A DNA stretch of 64,000 bases from positions 2,243,501 through 2,307,500 of the forward strand of contig NZ_OX216966.1 in NCBI RefSeq assembly GCF_945605565.1. The letters are read 5' to 3'. Source of the DNA: Paenibacillus dendritiformis (GTDB lineage: Bacteria; Bacillota; Bacilli; Paenibacillales; Paenibacillaceae). This document shows, one piece after another, positions 16,623-24,832 of the stretch. The notes below the pieces were generated by a model. That model worked only from the letters and a program-made list of their open reading frames with translations, made no database searches and had not been told where the DNA came from. Position 1 is the first letter of the stretch. Each line of letters begins with the position of its first letter. Position numbers and translations under genes: made by a program.

Positions 16623-18029
16623 TTGAGACAGAAATGGAAAGCAGCCATTCTGCTGCTGATTGTGATTACTTTGCTCGGGGGCTGCTTTGCCGAGAAGCCG
16701 GCGCTTGAAGAGCTGGGGGCGGATGGTGAAGGTAAAATTAAAGTGCTCTATTATGATGAGGGCTACTTTTATAGGGAATATGGAAACACCTTCAATGCGA
16801 AGTATCCCAATATTGAATTCGAAGTCATTACCACCCTCTCCATCCAAAAGGATATGAAAGAAAACGGAACGACCTATGAGGAAGAGTATCTCAAATTGGT
16901 GGAGAAACATAAGCCGGATGTCATTATGGTCGGTTCGGCCAGCTTCGAGAAGCTGGCGCGGGAGGGCAAGCTGTACAATCTGGATCCGGTGATTGAGCAG
17001 GACAGCTTCGATCTTGACGGATATTTGCCCGGGCTCATCGATATGCTTCGGGAGCCCGGTGGCGGTTCATTATACGGCTTGGCTCCGAACTTCAATACCT
17101 CGGTTGTCTACTATAACGCCGATCTGTTCCGGGAGCATCATATTGACCCGCCGCGCAATCAGATGAGCTGGACAGAATTGCTCGAATTGTCGAGCCGCTT
17201 CGCTGGCCTCGGTTCCGGGGACGATCGGATTTATGGTCTCTCGGATGAATACGGCTTTGCCGACGACTTGCTTTTTACGTTGGCAAGGAGCTCATCGTTA
17301 CGAGTGCTGGACGCGAAGGGGGAGAAGATCAACTTCAATACGGAGAGCTGGAAGGAGGCGTTGGAGGTGACAGCCAACGCAATTCTCGGCCACACGGTCT
17401 ATACGGTTCCTCTGAAGCCGATCGGTGAAGGCACGATCCTTCATTCGCAGACAGAGCAGTTTTTCCAAGGCAAACTGGCGATGATGATCGGATCGTCCTC
17501 GCTCATCGGCGATCTCCGCAATCGATCGAAGGATAAAAACGGAACAGAAGTCAATTGGAGCTTCGTTACGGCGCCCGTCGATCCGGCTGCCCCGGAGGAA
17601 TCCGGTTTCGCGTACGTGTACGATATTTATGCGATCGCGGCCGATTCTCCGAACACGCGGGCTACCTGGGAATTCGTGAAATATATGAACGGTCCGGAAA
17701 TGGCGAAGGCCAAGTCCCGTTCCTTCCGGGGCGACCTGCCGACAAGGGTGGACTACATGAAAGAGGTGGACGGCAAAAGCATGGAGCCTTTCTATATGCT
17801 GCGGCCTAAGGCATTGAGCGCGCACTTATGGCGGGGGCTCGACCGTGAATTCATGTCCGGCTTCCGTACGAAATTTTCGAATCTGGTCCTCAAGGAATTG
17901 AAGGAGATGGTCGAGAACGGGAAGTCCGCGGAGGAAGCTGCGGCCGCGATCGAGATCGAGGGCAACGCGCTCCTCAAGCAGGCGCGGGAAGCGGTCAAGG
18001 CGGAGAAGGAGAAGGCCGGGAAGAAGTAG
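16623..18029 (+). CDS. Solute-binding lipoprotein, array paralog 8
   Basis: 468 residues from TTG 16623 (AAGGGAGGAG 8 bp upstream, identical leader to paralog 7). The longer frame from 16497 reads through the hairpin and is not signal-like. Signal MRQKWKAAILLLIVITLLGGC, Cys21. Family-1 layout kept (SLYGLAPNFNTSVVYYNA). The conserved block reads ADSPNTRATWEFVKYMNG, the most altered version in the array. Probably depends on read-through from paralog 7 because its own promoter is incomplete (inference). Confidence 0.88.
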   Translation: MRQKWKAAILLLIVITLLGGCFAEKPALEELGADGEGKIKVLYYDEGYFYREYGNTFNAKYPNIEFEVITTLSIQKDMKENGTTYEEEYLKLVEKHKPDVIMVGSASFEKLAREGKLYNLDPVIEQDSFDLDGYLPGLIDMLREPGGGSLYGLAPNFNTSVVYYNADLFREHHIDPPRNQMSWTELLELSSRFAGLGSGDDRIYGLSDEYGFADDLLFTLARSSSLRVLDAKGEKINFNTESWKEALEVTANAILGHTVYTVPLKPIGEGTILHSQTEQFFQGKLAMMIGSSSLIGDLRNRSKDKNGTEVNWSFVTAPVDPAAPEESGFAYVYDIYAIAADSPNTRATWEFVKYMNGPEMAKAKSRSFRGDLPTRVDYMKEVDGKSMEPFYMLRPKALSAHLWRGLDREFMSGFRTKFSNLVLKELKEMVENGKSAEEAAAAIEIEGNALLKQAREAVKAEKEKAGKK

Positions 18030-18063
18030 GCGCGATCCAGGACGGAGCGGAAGGCTTCCCGTT

Positions 18064-18147
18064 TTCTTAATAGTTCTTAACATCCCCTATCGATTTGATT
18101 AAGATTCCCTTTATTTGGTTGAATGATGCGGGAACTGCCGATATACT
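18064..18147 (+). promoter_or_regulatory. Operator repeats and promoter of paralog 9
   Basis: TTGAAT (18119-18124), 17 bp, TATACT (18142-18147). TTCTTAA repeats at 18064 and 18074 and TTGATTAA at 18105. First repeat again 55 bp upstream of the -35. A short GGAAG/CTTCC hairpin just before (about 18049-18060, then TTTTCTT) may end the paralog 8 transcript. Confidence 0.7.
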
Positions 18148-18178
18148 TGCTTCTTGTAACGAAAAGGAGGAGAACGGA

Positions 18179-19585
18179 ATGAAAAAGAAATGGAAGGTTT
18201 CCATACTGCTGCTTGCTGTCATTTCTTTGCTGGGAGGCTGCTTCGGCGGGAAGCCCGCGCTTGAAGAGCTGGACTCCGAGGGCAAGGGGAAAATTAAAGT
18301 GCTCTATTATGACGAGGGCAGCTTTTATAGCGATTACGGGAACAACTTCAATGTGAAGTATCCCAATATTGAGTTCGAGGTCATCAGCACGGGGACAATC
18401 TATCAGGATATGCAGGAAAACGGGACGAGCTATGAGGAGGAATATCTCAAATTTATCGAGAAGCACAAGCCGGATGTCATTATGACGAGTTCGGACAGCT
18501 TCGAGAAGCTGGTGGAGGAAGGGAAGCTGTACAATCTGGACACGGTAATCGAGCAGGAGAAATTCGATCTGGACGGTTTTATGCCCGGATCCGTCGATAT
18601 GCTTCGGGAACGCGGCGGCGGCTCGCTATACGGCTTGGCTCCGTACTTTCATGCCTCGGTCATCTACTATAATCCCGATATGTTCCGAGAACATCATATT
18701 GACCCGCCGCGCAATCAGATGAGCTGGAAAGAATTGCTCGAATTGTCGAGCCGCTTCGCGGGCCTCGGTTCCGGGGACGATCAGATTTATGGTTTGGCTG
18801 ATGAGTTCGGCCAAGCCGACGGCATGCTTTTTAATGTGGCACTCAGTTCGTCGCTCCGGGTGTTCGACGCGAAGGGAGAGAAGATCACCTTCAACACGGA
18901 CGGCTGGAAGGAAGCGATGGAACTGACAGCCAAGGCGATTCGCGACAAGGGGATCTATACGGCTTCTCTGGAGCCGGAAAAAGAAAATACGATGTATTAT
19001 TTGCAGACCGAGCAGTTCTTCAAAGGCAAAGTCGCGATGATACTCGGATCGAGCTGGCTCATGAGCAATCTTCGGAATCAGGCGGTGTATGCCAGCGACA
19101 GTGAAGAGATCAATTGGGATTTTGTGACGGCGCCCGTCGATCCGGCTGCGCCGGAGGAGTCCGCCTTTACCATGTTGAGTTCCATCTATGCGATCGCGGC
19201 CGATTCCCCGAACAAGCGGGCGGCTTGGGAGTTCGTGAAGTTCGTGAACGGTCCGGAAATGGCGAAGGCCGCTTCCCGTTCCTTCCGGGGCGAACTGCCG
19301 ACTAGGGCGGACGCGATGACAGAAGTGGACGGCAAAAGCATGGAACCCTTCTATATGCTGCGGCCGAAGGCATCGAGCGGTTCCTTATGGGGGGGGACGA
19401 GCGTCAATATCCCGGACGGATTCCGCATGACCTTCTCGAACATTATCATTAAGGAATTGAAGGCGATGGTCGAGAACGGAAAGAGCGCGGAGGAGGCCGT
19501 GGCCGTGATCGAGACAGAGGGGAATGCAGCCCTCCAGCAGGCGCGGGAGGCGGCCAAAGCGAAGGAGCAGGCCGGGAAGAAATAA
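18179..19585 (+). CDS. Solute-binding lipoprotein, array paralog 9
   Basis: 468 residues from ATG 18179 (AAAAGGAGGAG 5 bp upstream); the only array member with an ATG start. Signal MKKKWKVSILLLAVISLLGGC, Cys21; mature start CFGGKPALEELDSEGKGKI. Family-1 blocks SLYGLAPYFHASVIYYNP and IAADSPNKRAAWEFVKFVNG. Close to paralogs 6-8 over most of its length. Paralog 10 follows after 45 bp, so the two are probably co-transcribed. Confidence 0.88.
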   Translation: MKKKWKVSILLLAVISLLGGCFGGKPALEELDSEGKGKIKVLYYDEGSFYSDYGNNFNVKYPNIEFEVISTGTIYQDMQENGTSYEEEYLKFIEKHKPDVIMTSSDSFEKLVEEGKLYNLDTVIEQEKFDLDGFMPGSVDMLRERGGGSLYGLAPYFHASVIYYNPDMFREHHIDPPRNQMSWKELLELSSRFAGLGSGDDQIYGLADEFGQADGMLFNVALSSSLRVFDAKGEKITFNTDGWKEAMELTAKAIRDKGIYTASLEPEKENTMYYLQTEQFFKGKVAMILGSSWLMSNLRNQAVYASDSEEINWDFVTAPVDPAAPEESAFTMLSSIYAIAADSPNKRAAWEFVKFVNGPEMAKAASRSFRGELPTRADAMTEVDGKSMEPFYMLRPKASSGSLWGGTSVNIPDGFRMTFSNIIIKELKAMVENGKSAEEAVAVIETEGNAALQQAREAAKAKEQAGKK

Positions 19586-19630
19586 GCTGCCGCTTAGCAA
19601 AGGGCGAATGACAGAAGGAGAGAAGGCGGA

Positions 19631-21094
19631 GTGACAGACAAATGGAGGTCCGTCCTGCTGCTAGCGGTGATTGCTATGCTGGGCGGGTGCATGGGCAAGG
19701 CTCCCGTACTGGAGGAGCTAGGGGAAGACGGCGCGGGGAAGCTGAAGGTCATGTCTTACAGCGAAGCGTTATTTTATGAAGAATACGGCAATTCGTTTCA
19801 TATGAAGTATCCCAATATTCAGTTCGAAGTCGCGAGCATCCAGGAGATCTATAAGGATATGGATGAGCTGTCTCTCAGCTATCAGGATGCGTTCATGAGG
19901 TTCGTCGAAAAAAACAAGCCGGATGTCATTATGTGCGAATACGGCCAATTCGAGCAGTTGATTCAGGAGGATAAGCTGTATAATTTGGATACGATTATCG
20001 CCGAGGAGACATTCGATCTCGATGGGTACTTGCCCGGGGTCATCGATGTGCTTCGGGAGTCCGGCGGCGGATCGGTATACGGGCTCGCCCCGACGCTGGA
20101 TACCGCAGCGGTCTTCTATAACGCCGAGCTGTTCCGGGCGCATCATATCGAGCTTCCGCGGAATAAGATGACCTGGCAAGAGCTGTTCGAACTGTCGGAG
20201 CGCTTCGCGGCGCTCGATTCCGGAGAGGAGAGCTTGTATGGCTTGTCCGAGCAGCACGCCTCGCCCGTCATGTTGTTCTATGAGATCGCGGAGACATCGT
20301 CGCTGCGTCTCGTCGATGCGAAGGGAGAAAAGGTTATCTTCAACACGGAGGGGTGGAAGGAAGTGCTGGAGATGGTGAGCGGGGCCATCCGGAGCCACGC
20401 TCTGCATGCCCCGTCTCCGAAGCCGGACTCGGATACATCCGTTTCTATGCTCACGGATTCACCGTTCTTTCGCGGCAAAGCCGCGATGGTCATCGGCAAC
20501 TTCTTCTTCTTCACGGATCTGCGCAACCGGCCGCAATATGATAAGGACGCGCAAAAAATCGATTGGGGCGTCGTGACCGTCCCCGTCGATCCGCAATTCC
20601 CGGATGTATCGCCTCATATTCGTCCGGCCGCCATCTTCGCGATTTCTGCCGATTCCCCGAACAAGCGGGCGGCCTGGGAATTCGTGAAGCATGTCAACGA
20701 CCCGGAAAAGGCGAAGAAGGAATCGCGGACGCTGGGCAAGGGACTTCCGGCAAGAAGCGAGTTCTTCACCGAAGTCGACGGAAAGAACGTCGAGGCATTA
20801 TATATGCTGAAGCCAAAAGGAAAATGGGGGCTCTGGGGGGAATCGGCCCGGAACATCCCAAGTTCGTTCCTTCCTTCCATGCACGACCTGCTGGAGCGAG
20901 AAATTATGGCGGTAGCCGACGGCAAGAAAACGGTCGAAGAAGCGGCCGCCTCTATCGAAAGCGAAGGCAACGAGGCGCTCAAGCAAGCGCGGAAGGCGGC
21001 GGAGATGAAGCGGGAGGCCGCGAAGCAGAAGAGCGGCCAAGACGCAGGCTCGGCGCCGCAAGAGGACCAGGAAGGGGCGGCCGAAGGCGTGTAA
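19631..21094 (+). CDS. Solute-binding lipoprotein, array paralog 10
   Basis: 487 residues from GTG 19631 (AGAAGGAGAGAAGGCGGA upstream). Signal MTDKWRSVLLLAVIAMLGGC, Cys20. Last and most divergent copy: mature start CMGKAPVLEELGEDGAGKL, SVYGLAPTLDTAAVFYNA at the ligand block, ISADSPNKRAAWEFVKHVND near the end, and a long Ala/Glu/Lys/Gln tail with QDAGSAPQEDQEGAAEGV. A hairpin region (GCGGGATG/CATCCCCGC, about 21106-21130) follows, without a T-run. Confidence 0.87.
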   Translation: MTDKWRSVLLLAVIAMLGGCMGKAPVLEELGEDGAGKLKVMSYSEALFYEEYGNSFHMKYPNIQFEVASIQEIYKDMDELSLSYQDAFMRFVEKNKPDVIMCEYGQFEQLIQEDKLYNLDTIIAEETFDLDGYLPGVIDVLRESGGGSVYGLAPTLDTAAVFYNAELFRAHHIELPRNKMTWQELFELSERFAALDSGEESLYGLSEQHASPVMLFYEIAETSSLRLVDAKGEKVIFNTEGWKEVLEMVSGAIRSHALHAPSPKPDSDTSVSMLTDSPFFRGKAAMVIGNFFFFTDLRNRPQYDKDAQKIDWGVVTVPVDPQFPDVSPHIRPAAIFAISADSPNKRAAWEFVKHVNDPEKAKKESRTLGKGLPARSEFFTEVDGKNVEALYMLKPKGKWGLWGESARNIPSSFLPSMHDLLEREIMAVADGKKTVEEAAASIESEGNEALKQARKAAEMKREAAKQKSGQDAGSAPQEDQEGAAEGV

Positions 21095-21232
21095 GGAGCC
21101 AGGCAGCGGGATGTCGTGGCATCCCCGCGCTAAAGAGCGTGTCCCGAGCCGAAGCTCCTGGCTAAAGAATCGTGCCCCGAGCCGAAGCTGCAGACGAAGC
21201 TTCTGTCAGCGCCCGGATGATCCCCGTTCCAT

Positions 21233-21261
21233 TCGCATCCCCTCTCCGTGTTCGGTATAAT
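21233..21261 (+). promoter_or_regulatory. Sigma-A promoter of ecsAB
   Basis: TTCGCA (21233-21238), 17 bp, TATAAT (21256-21261), 20 bp before the ATG. The -35 matches consensus at four of six positions. Confidence 0.6.
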
Positions 21262-21281
21262 AGGCGGTGAGGTGACGATAT

Positions 21282-22067
21282 ATGGAATCTTTATTACATA
21301 TTGAAAGGTTGACCGGCGGCTACAGTGTCGGCAGACCCGTTCTCCACGATATTAACTTCACGGTCGAAGCCGGCCAGATGATCGGATTGATCGGGCTGAA
21401 CGGCGCCGGGAAGAGCACGACGATGAAGCATATTCTCGGGCTGCTTGAGCCGCAGTCCGGCAAGGTAACGCTGCAGGGACGTACGCTGGCGGAAGCGCCG
21501 GAGCAGTACCGGGCGGCATTGGCGTACGTTCCCGAGACCCCGCTGCTGTATGACGCCTTGACCGTGCGTGAGCATCTGGTCTGGACGGCCACCGCTTATG
21601 GGGTGGACAAGGCCCGATTCGAGCAGCGGGTGGCCGAGCTCGCGCAGTTGTTCCAGATGGAGCCGCATCTGGATAAGGCGGCTCAGCATCTATCCAAGGG
21701 CATGAAGCAGAAGACGATGCTGATGTGCGCATTTGCGGTTCGCCCTCCGCTCTATATCATTGACGAGCCGTTCCTTGGCCTTGATCCGCTAGGCATCCGT
21801 TCGCTGCTTCAATATATGAAGAGCGTCAAGGAAGAAGGGGCGGCGCTGCTCGTCAGCTCGCATATTTTGTCCACGATCGAGCAATATTGCGACGGCTTCG
21901 TCCTCCTGCACCAAGGAAGAGTGCTGGGCGCGGGCAGCCAGGAGGAGCTGCGGAAGCAGTGGAGCGGCCACTCCGGCCGGCCTGCCGAAGAACGGCTGGA
22001 GGATCTCTTCTATACGTGGGTGACCGACGTGCAGCAGGGGGGCGGTGATCGTCCATGGAACGGATAA
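21282..22067 (+). CDS. ecsA: ABC transporter ATP-binding protein, EcsA-like
   Basis: 261 residues, close to Bacillus EcsA (about 247). Cytoplasmic ATPase of the EcsAB exporter, known in Bacillus to affect protein secretion, intramembrane proteolysis and sporulation. Walker A GLNGAGKST (38-46), signature LSKGMKQK (137-144; LSKGM is typical of the Ecs type), Walker B LYIIDE (157-162), followed by a His in the SSHIL switch. GAGGTGA ribosome site. It overlaps the next gene by 13 bp, which supports translational coupling with the EcsB-like permease. Confidence 0.85.
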   Translation: MESLLHIERLTGGYSVGRPVLHDINFTVEAGQMIGLIGLNGAGKSTTMKHILGLLEPQSGKVTLQGRTLAEAPEQYRAALAYVPETPLLYDALTVREHLVWTATAYGVDKARFEQRVAELAQLFQMEPHLDKAAQHLSKGMKQKTMLMCAFAVRPPLYIIDEPFLGLDPLGIRSLLQYMKSVKEEGAALLVSSHILSTIEQYCDGFVLLHQGRVLGAGSQEELRKQWSGHSGRPAEERLEDLFYTWVTDVQQGGGDRPWNG

Positions 22068-23305
22068 CCCGGGAAGCGGACGGAACCGCGACGTTCGACG
22101 CCGGCCGGTTATGGAGGGAGCGCCGGCAACGGTTCTGGAGGCAAGTGCTCCCTTATTTAGGCTATGTTGCACAGAGCGGCCTGGCCATTGTGCTCGTTTT
22201 AGGATTTATAACCGGGACGGCTTTTTACGCCAACTTTTTAGATCAAATCCCGTCCGACTTCCCGGTCCGCGAGCTGGTGCTGCTTCTGGTCGCGCCGGCG
22301 ACGGCTTACATGACCTACCGCACGTTCCTGGAGCCGCCGGATCTGGTCTTCCTGCTGCGGGTGGAAGGGAGGTTGGCCGATTACATGAAGCGGAGCATCC
22401 GCTACAGTCTCATCCCGAGAATGCTGCTGCCGCTGGCGGTATGGACCGTGCTATGGCCGTTATATCACCGGGCGGACCCGCAGCCGAAGCATTATGGTCT
22501 GATGCTGGCCGTCATCATCCTGCTAAAGTGCGTCGCTGCCGTCGGCAGTTGGAGCGAACGGCAGATGAGCGACCCGTCCATCCGCGGAACGAGCCGATGG
22601 CTGCGCTATGCTTGGGTCTGGGGAGCGACGGCGAGCTGGCTGTGGCTGAGTGTTCCGGCGGCAGCGCTGATTACGGGAGCTGCAGGACTAGGCTACATCG
22701 GCTGGACGGTTACCCGGAGCAGGCTCCGTTTTCCATGGGAGCGCCACATCGAGACGGAGCGGGTTCATGCGAGCCGGGTATTTCTGCTCCTCTCGAACTT
22801 CGTCGACATCGCCGTCACGGAAGAGCGCCGGTATATGAGGCCTTGGCTGAAGCGGTTCGGCGACCGCCATGCCTACCGTCCTCAAGCGGCTTACCGCTAT
22901 TTGCTGGCGAAGACATTCGCCCGCAGCGAACTGCTGGGCATTCTGGTGCGGCTCACCGTCATCGGCCTGCTCGCCTTATTGTGGGTCCGGGATTCCGTCT
23001 GGAGCGCAGCGGCCTACGGGCTGATCCTGCTCGTTATCGGAGCCCAGCTCCATACTTTGTTCACGTATCACCGGCATGACGTCATGCGAAGCATTTACCC
23101 GCTGCCGCCTCACGCCCGCCATGAGGCCGCGCTGCGAATGAGCACTGCCATCCATCTAAGCTGCGCCGTCATCCTGCTGATCCCGCTCTTGCTGGGCGCG
23201 ACGGCTTGGAGCTTCAAGGGAGCCGCCGCGGCGGGCGGATTCGCGCTTGTGCTCTTGTTCCGGCTCAAGCGCGCCAAGCGGCGGGCAGATGATGATGAAG
23301 CCTAG
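22055..23305 (+). CDS. ecsB: ABC transporter permease, EcsB-like
   Basis: 416 residues, close to the length of Bacillus EcsB (about 408). Polytopic membrane protein with hydrophobic segments at roughly residues 30-60, 110-130, 170-210, 300-335 and 365-395 and a basic C-terminus. Typical EcsB pieces include LWRERRQRFWRQVLPYLGYV at the start and FVDIAVTEERRYMRPWLKRF mid-protein. Starts within the end of ecsA. The substrate of Ecs transporters is not settled. Confidence 0.82.
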   Translation: MERITREADGTATFDAGRLWRERRQRFWRQVLPYLGYVAQSGLAIVLVLGFITGTAFYANFLDQIPSDFPVRELVLLLVAPATAYMTYRTFLEPPDLVFLLRVEGRLADYMKRSIRYSLIPRMLLPLAVWTVLWPLYHRADPQPKHYGLMLAVIILLKCVAAVGSWSERQMSDPSIRGTSRWLRYAWVWGATASWLWLSVPAAALITGAAGLGYIGWTVTRSRLRFPWERHIETERVHASRVFLLLSNFVDIAVTEERRYMRPWLKRFGDRHAYRPQAAYRYLLAKTFARSELLGILVRLTVIGLLALLWVRDSVWSAAAYGLILLVIGAQLHTLFTYHRHDVMRSIYPLPPHARHEAALRMSTAIHLSCAVILLIPLLLGATAWSFKGAAAAGGFALVLLFRLKRAKRRADDDEA

Positions 23306-23385
23306 AGACAGCAAGAAGGGAATCCGGTGCTTGAGGGCGCAGGGATACCCTTCTTCGTTATTTTGCGGCGGAGGAGCGCCGCCAT

Positions 23386-24411
23386 CTATATCACATCGAA
23401 GCGTCTGTCTGCCGAGGCAGACGCGACCTCCGGGATAACGGCATCCGGCTGCAGGGAGCAGGGATCCATCGCGTGCAGCGTTCGGACGAAGCGCAGAGTT
23501 CCGGTCTTCGAGCGCAGCACGAGCGAATGCGTCTCCGCGTAATTGCCCGATGTGTTCCGCACCCCTTGCAGCACATCCCCCGGCGTGATCCCGGTCGCCG
23601 CGAAGATGACGTCTCCGCGCCCGCATAGATCCTCCGTATGCAGCAGCCGATCGGGAGGATGAACTCCCATCGCCAGGCACCGGTTCCATTCTTCTTCGCC
23701 GGCCGGCATAAGGCGAGCCTGCATCTCTCCGCCCATGCAGCGCAGCGCGGCTGCGGCCAGCACGCCTTCCGGGGCGCCGCCCGAGCCGACATACAGATCG
23801 ACGCCGGACTCCGTGAAGGCCGTGGCCAGCGCGCCTGCGACATCGCCCGCCTCGAGCAGCTTCAGCCTGACGCCGGCACGCCGCAGGGCGGCGATCTCGG
23901 CAGCATGGCGTTCCCGATCGAGAATGGACACCGTCAACTCCGATACATCTCGCCCCAATACGGTGGCAGCCTTCCGCACCGTCCATTCGAGCGGATCATC
24001 CAGATGGAGATGGCCTCTGAGCCGCGGTCCGCAGGCAAGCTTGCGCATATACATATCGGGTGCATGAAGCAGCTGCCCCCGGTCCGCTATCGCGATGACG
24101 GACAACGCTCCGTTCAATCCTTTGGCTACCAATTCCGTACCTTCGACGGGGTCTACCGCGACATCCGCCTCCGAGCCTTCGCCGGATCCAACCGATTCTC
24201 CGATGGAGAGCATCGGCGCCTCGTCCATTTCGCCTTCCCCGATGACGACCGTACCTTGAATCGGAACCGAAGCGAACATGCTGCGCATCATGCGGGTCGC
24301 CGCGTCATCCGCCTCATCGGAACGCCCCCTGCCAATCCATTGCGCCGATGCCAAGGCAGCCGCTTCGGTCACGCGAACACATTCCAAACTTAATTGTCGA
24401 TCCATATTCAT
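23386..24411 (-). CDS. glpX: Fructose-1,6-bisphosphatase class II, GlpX
   Basis: 341 residues, full length for class II FBPase, the gluconeogenic enzyme hydrolysing fructose 1,6-bisphosphate to fructose 6-phosphate. Signature metal and substrate motifs: GEGEMDEAPML (58-68), DPVEGT (87-92), and GSGGAPEGVLAAAA with the conserved Glu. Start ATG 24411 has AGGAGTGGTG upstream. Divergent from the SR1P-like gene, with ccpN nearby; CcpN governs gluconeogenic genes in Bacillus, so placement fits a carbon-switch neighbourhood. A GCGGCG/CGCCGC hairpin past the stop (23362-23379) lacks a T-run. Confidence 0.93.
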   Translation of the reverse strand: MNMDRQLSLECVRVTEAAALASAQWIGRGRSDEADDAATRMMRSMFASVPIQGTVVIGEGEMDEAPMLSIGESVGSGEGSEADVAVDPVEGTELVAKGLNGALSVIAIADRGQLLHAPDMYMRKLACGPRLRGHLHLDDPLEWTVRKAATVLGRDVSELTVSILDRERHAAEIAALRRAGVRLKLLEAGDVAGALATAFTESGVDLYVGSGGAPEGVLAAAALRCMGGEMQARLMPAGEEEWNRCLAMGVHPPDRLLHTEDLCGRGDVIFAATGITPGDVLQGVRNTSGNYAETHSLVLRSKTGTLRFVRTLHAMDPCSLQPDAVIPEVASASADRRFDVI

Positions 24412-24452
24412 TCACCACTCCTGATTATGACGTATTAAATAATTAAATATTG

Positions 24453-24480
24453 TGTGTTATTAAATAATATGATATATAAT
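24453..24480 (+). promoter_or_regulatory. Promoter with CcpN-type boxes before the SR1P-like gene
   Basis: TATAAT at 24475-24480, with TTGTGT (24450-24455) 19 bp upstream as a possible -35. TATGATATATA at 24468-24478 matches at every position the CcpN consensus I recall (TRTGHYATAYW) and overlaps the -10. A second, imperfect box TGTGTTATTAA lies at 24453-24463. Paired boxes over a core promoter are the arrangement known for CcpN repression of sr1 and gapB in B. subtilis. The leader to the start codon would be about 170 nt. Confidence 0.55.
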
Positions 24481-24658
24481 ATGGAAAAGCAATCCGTTAT
24501 TTTGTCCAGTCAAACGAATTGTTGCAAGAATATGATGGATTATGCCGTCATATTTATAGGGTATCAGCCAGAAGCTTCCGCGATCACCGTCATTAATGAC
24601 ACCATAATGCATCGCGTTAGGATACCCGTCACGATGACTGAGGAGAGGTGGATGTGTG

Positions 24659-24832
24659 ATGGAACAAACCCAATGCAAGCCGTTATTGGGCGCCATTCTA
24701 TGCAAACAATGCAACCGGTTTATCGCAGAACAAGATACGGAGCGGGTAACAGTCTACTACATGGACTGCAAATCACATGGCTGTCACGAGGATGCGGCAC
24801 CGGAAAGAGAGGTACAGCACATTGAAGTCTAG
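24659..24832 (+). CDS. SR1P-like GapA-binding peptide
   Basis: 57 residues, too short for routine gene calling. Translation: LGAILCKQCNRFIAEQ, then DTERVTVYYMDCKSHGCHED and an acidic tail. The core G-x-I-x-C-x2-C-N-x2-I...E-x-VT-x2-Y-x2-C matches the SR1P peptide encoded by the dual-function sRNA SR1, which binds GapA and stimulates RNase J1 in B. subtilis. The sequence has an 8-residue N-terminal extension beyond the usual MG start. AGGAGAGGTGG lies upstream; GTG 24656 is an alternative start. Context (CcpN box upstream, ccpN downstream, glpX beside it) supports the call. Its stop overlaps the start of the next gene by 11 bp. Confidence 0.75.
   Translation: MEQTQCKPLLGAILCKQCNRFIAEQDTERVTVYYMDCKSHGCHEDAAPEREVQHIEV

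Noticed and set aside
22045..23079. 344-codon plus-strand frame overlapping ecsB
   Set aside because: Shadow frame in GC-rich DNA; the EcsB-like frame has membrane segments and family motifs.
24454..24825. 123-codon plus-strand frame across the SR1P-like gene
   Set aside because: It begins at a poor start inside the promoter and shows no family pattern; the overlapping 57-codon frame has the SR1P core and a ribosome site.
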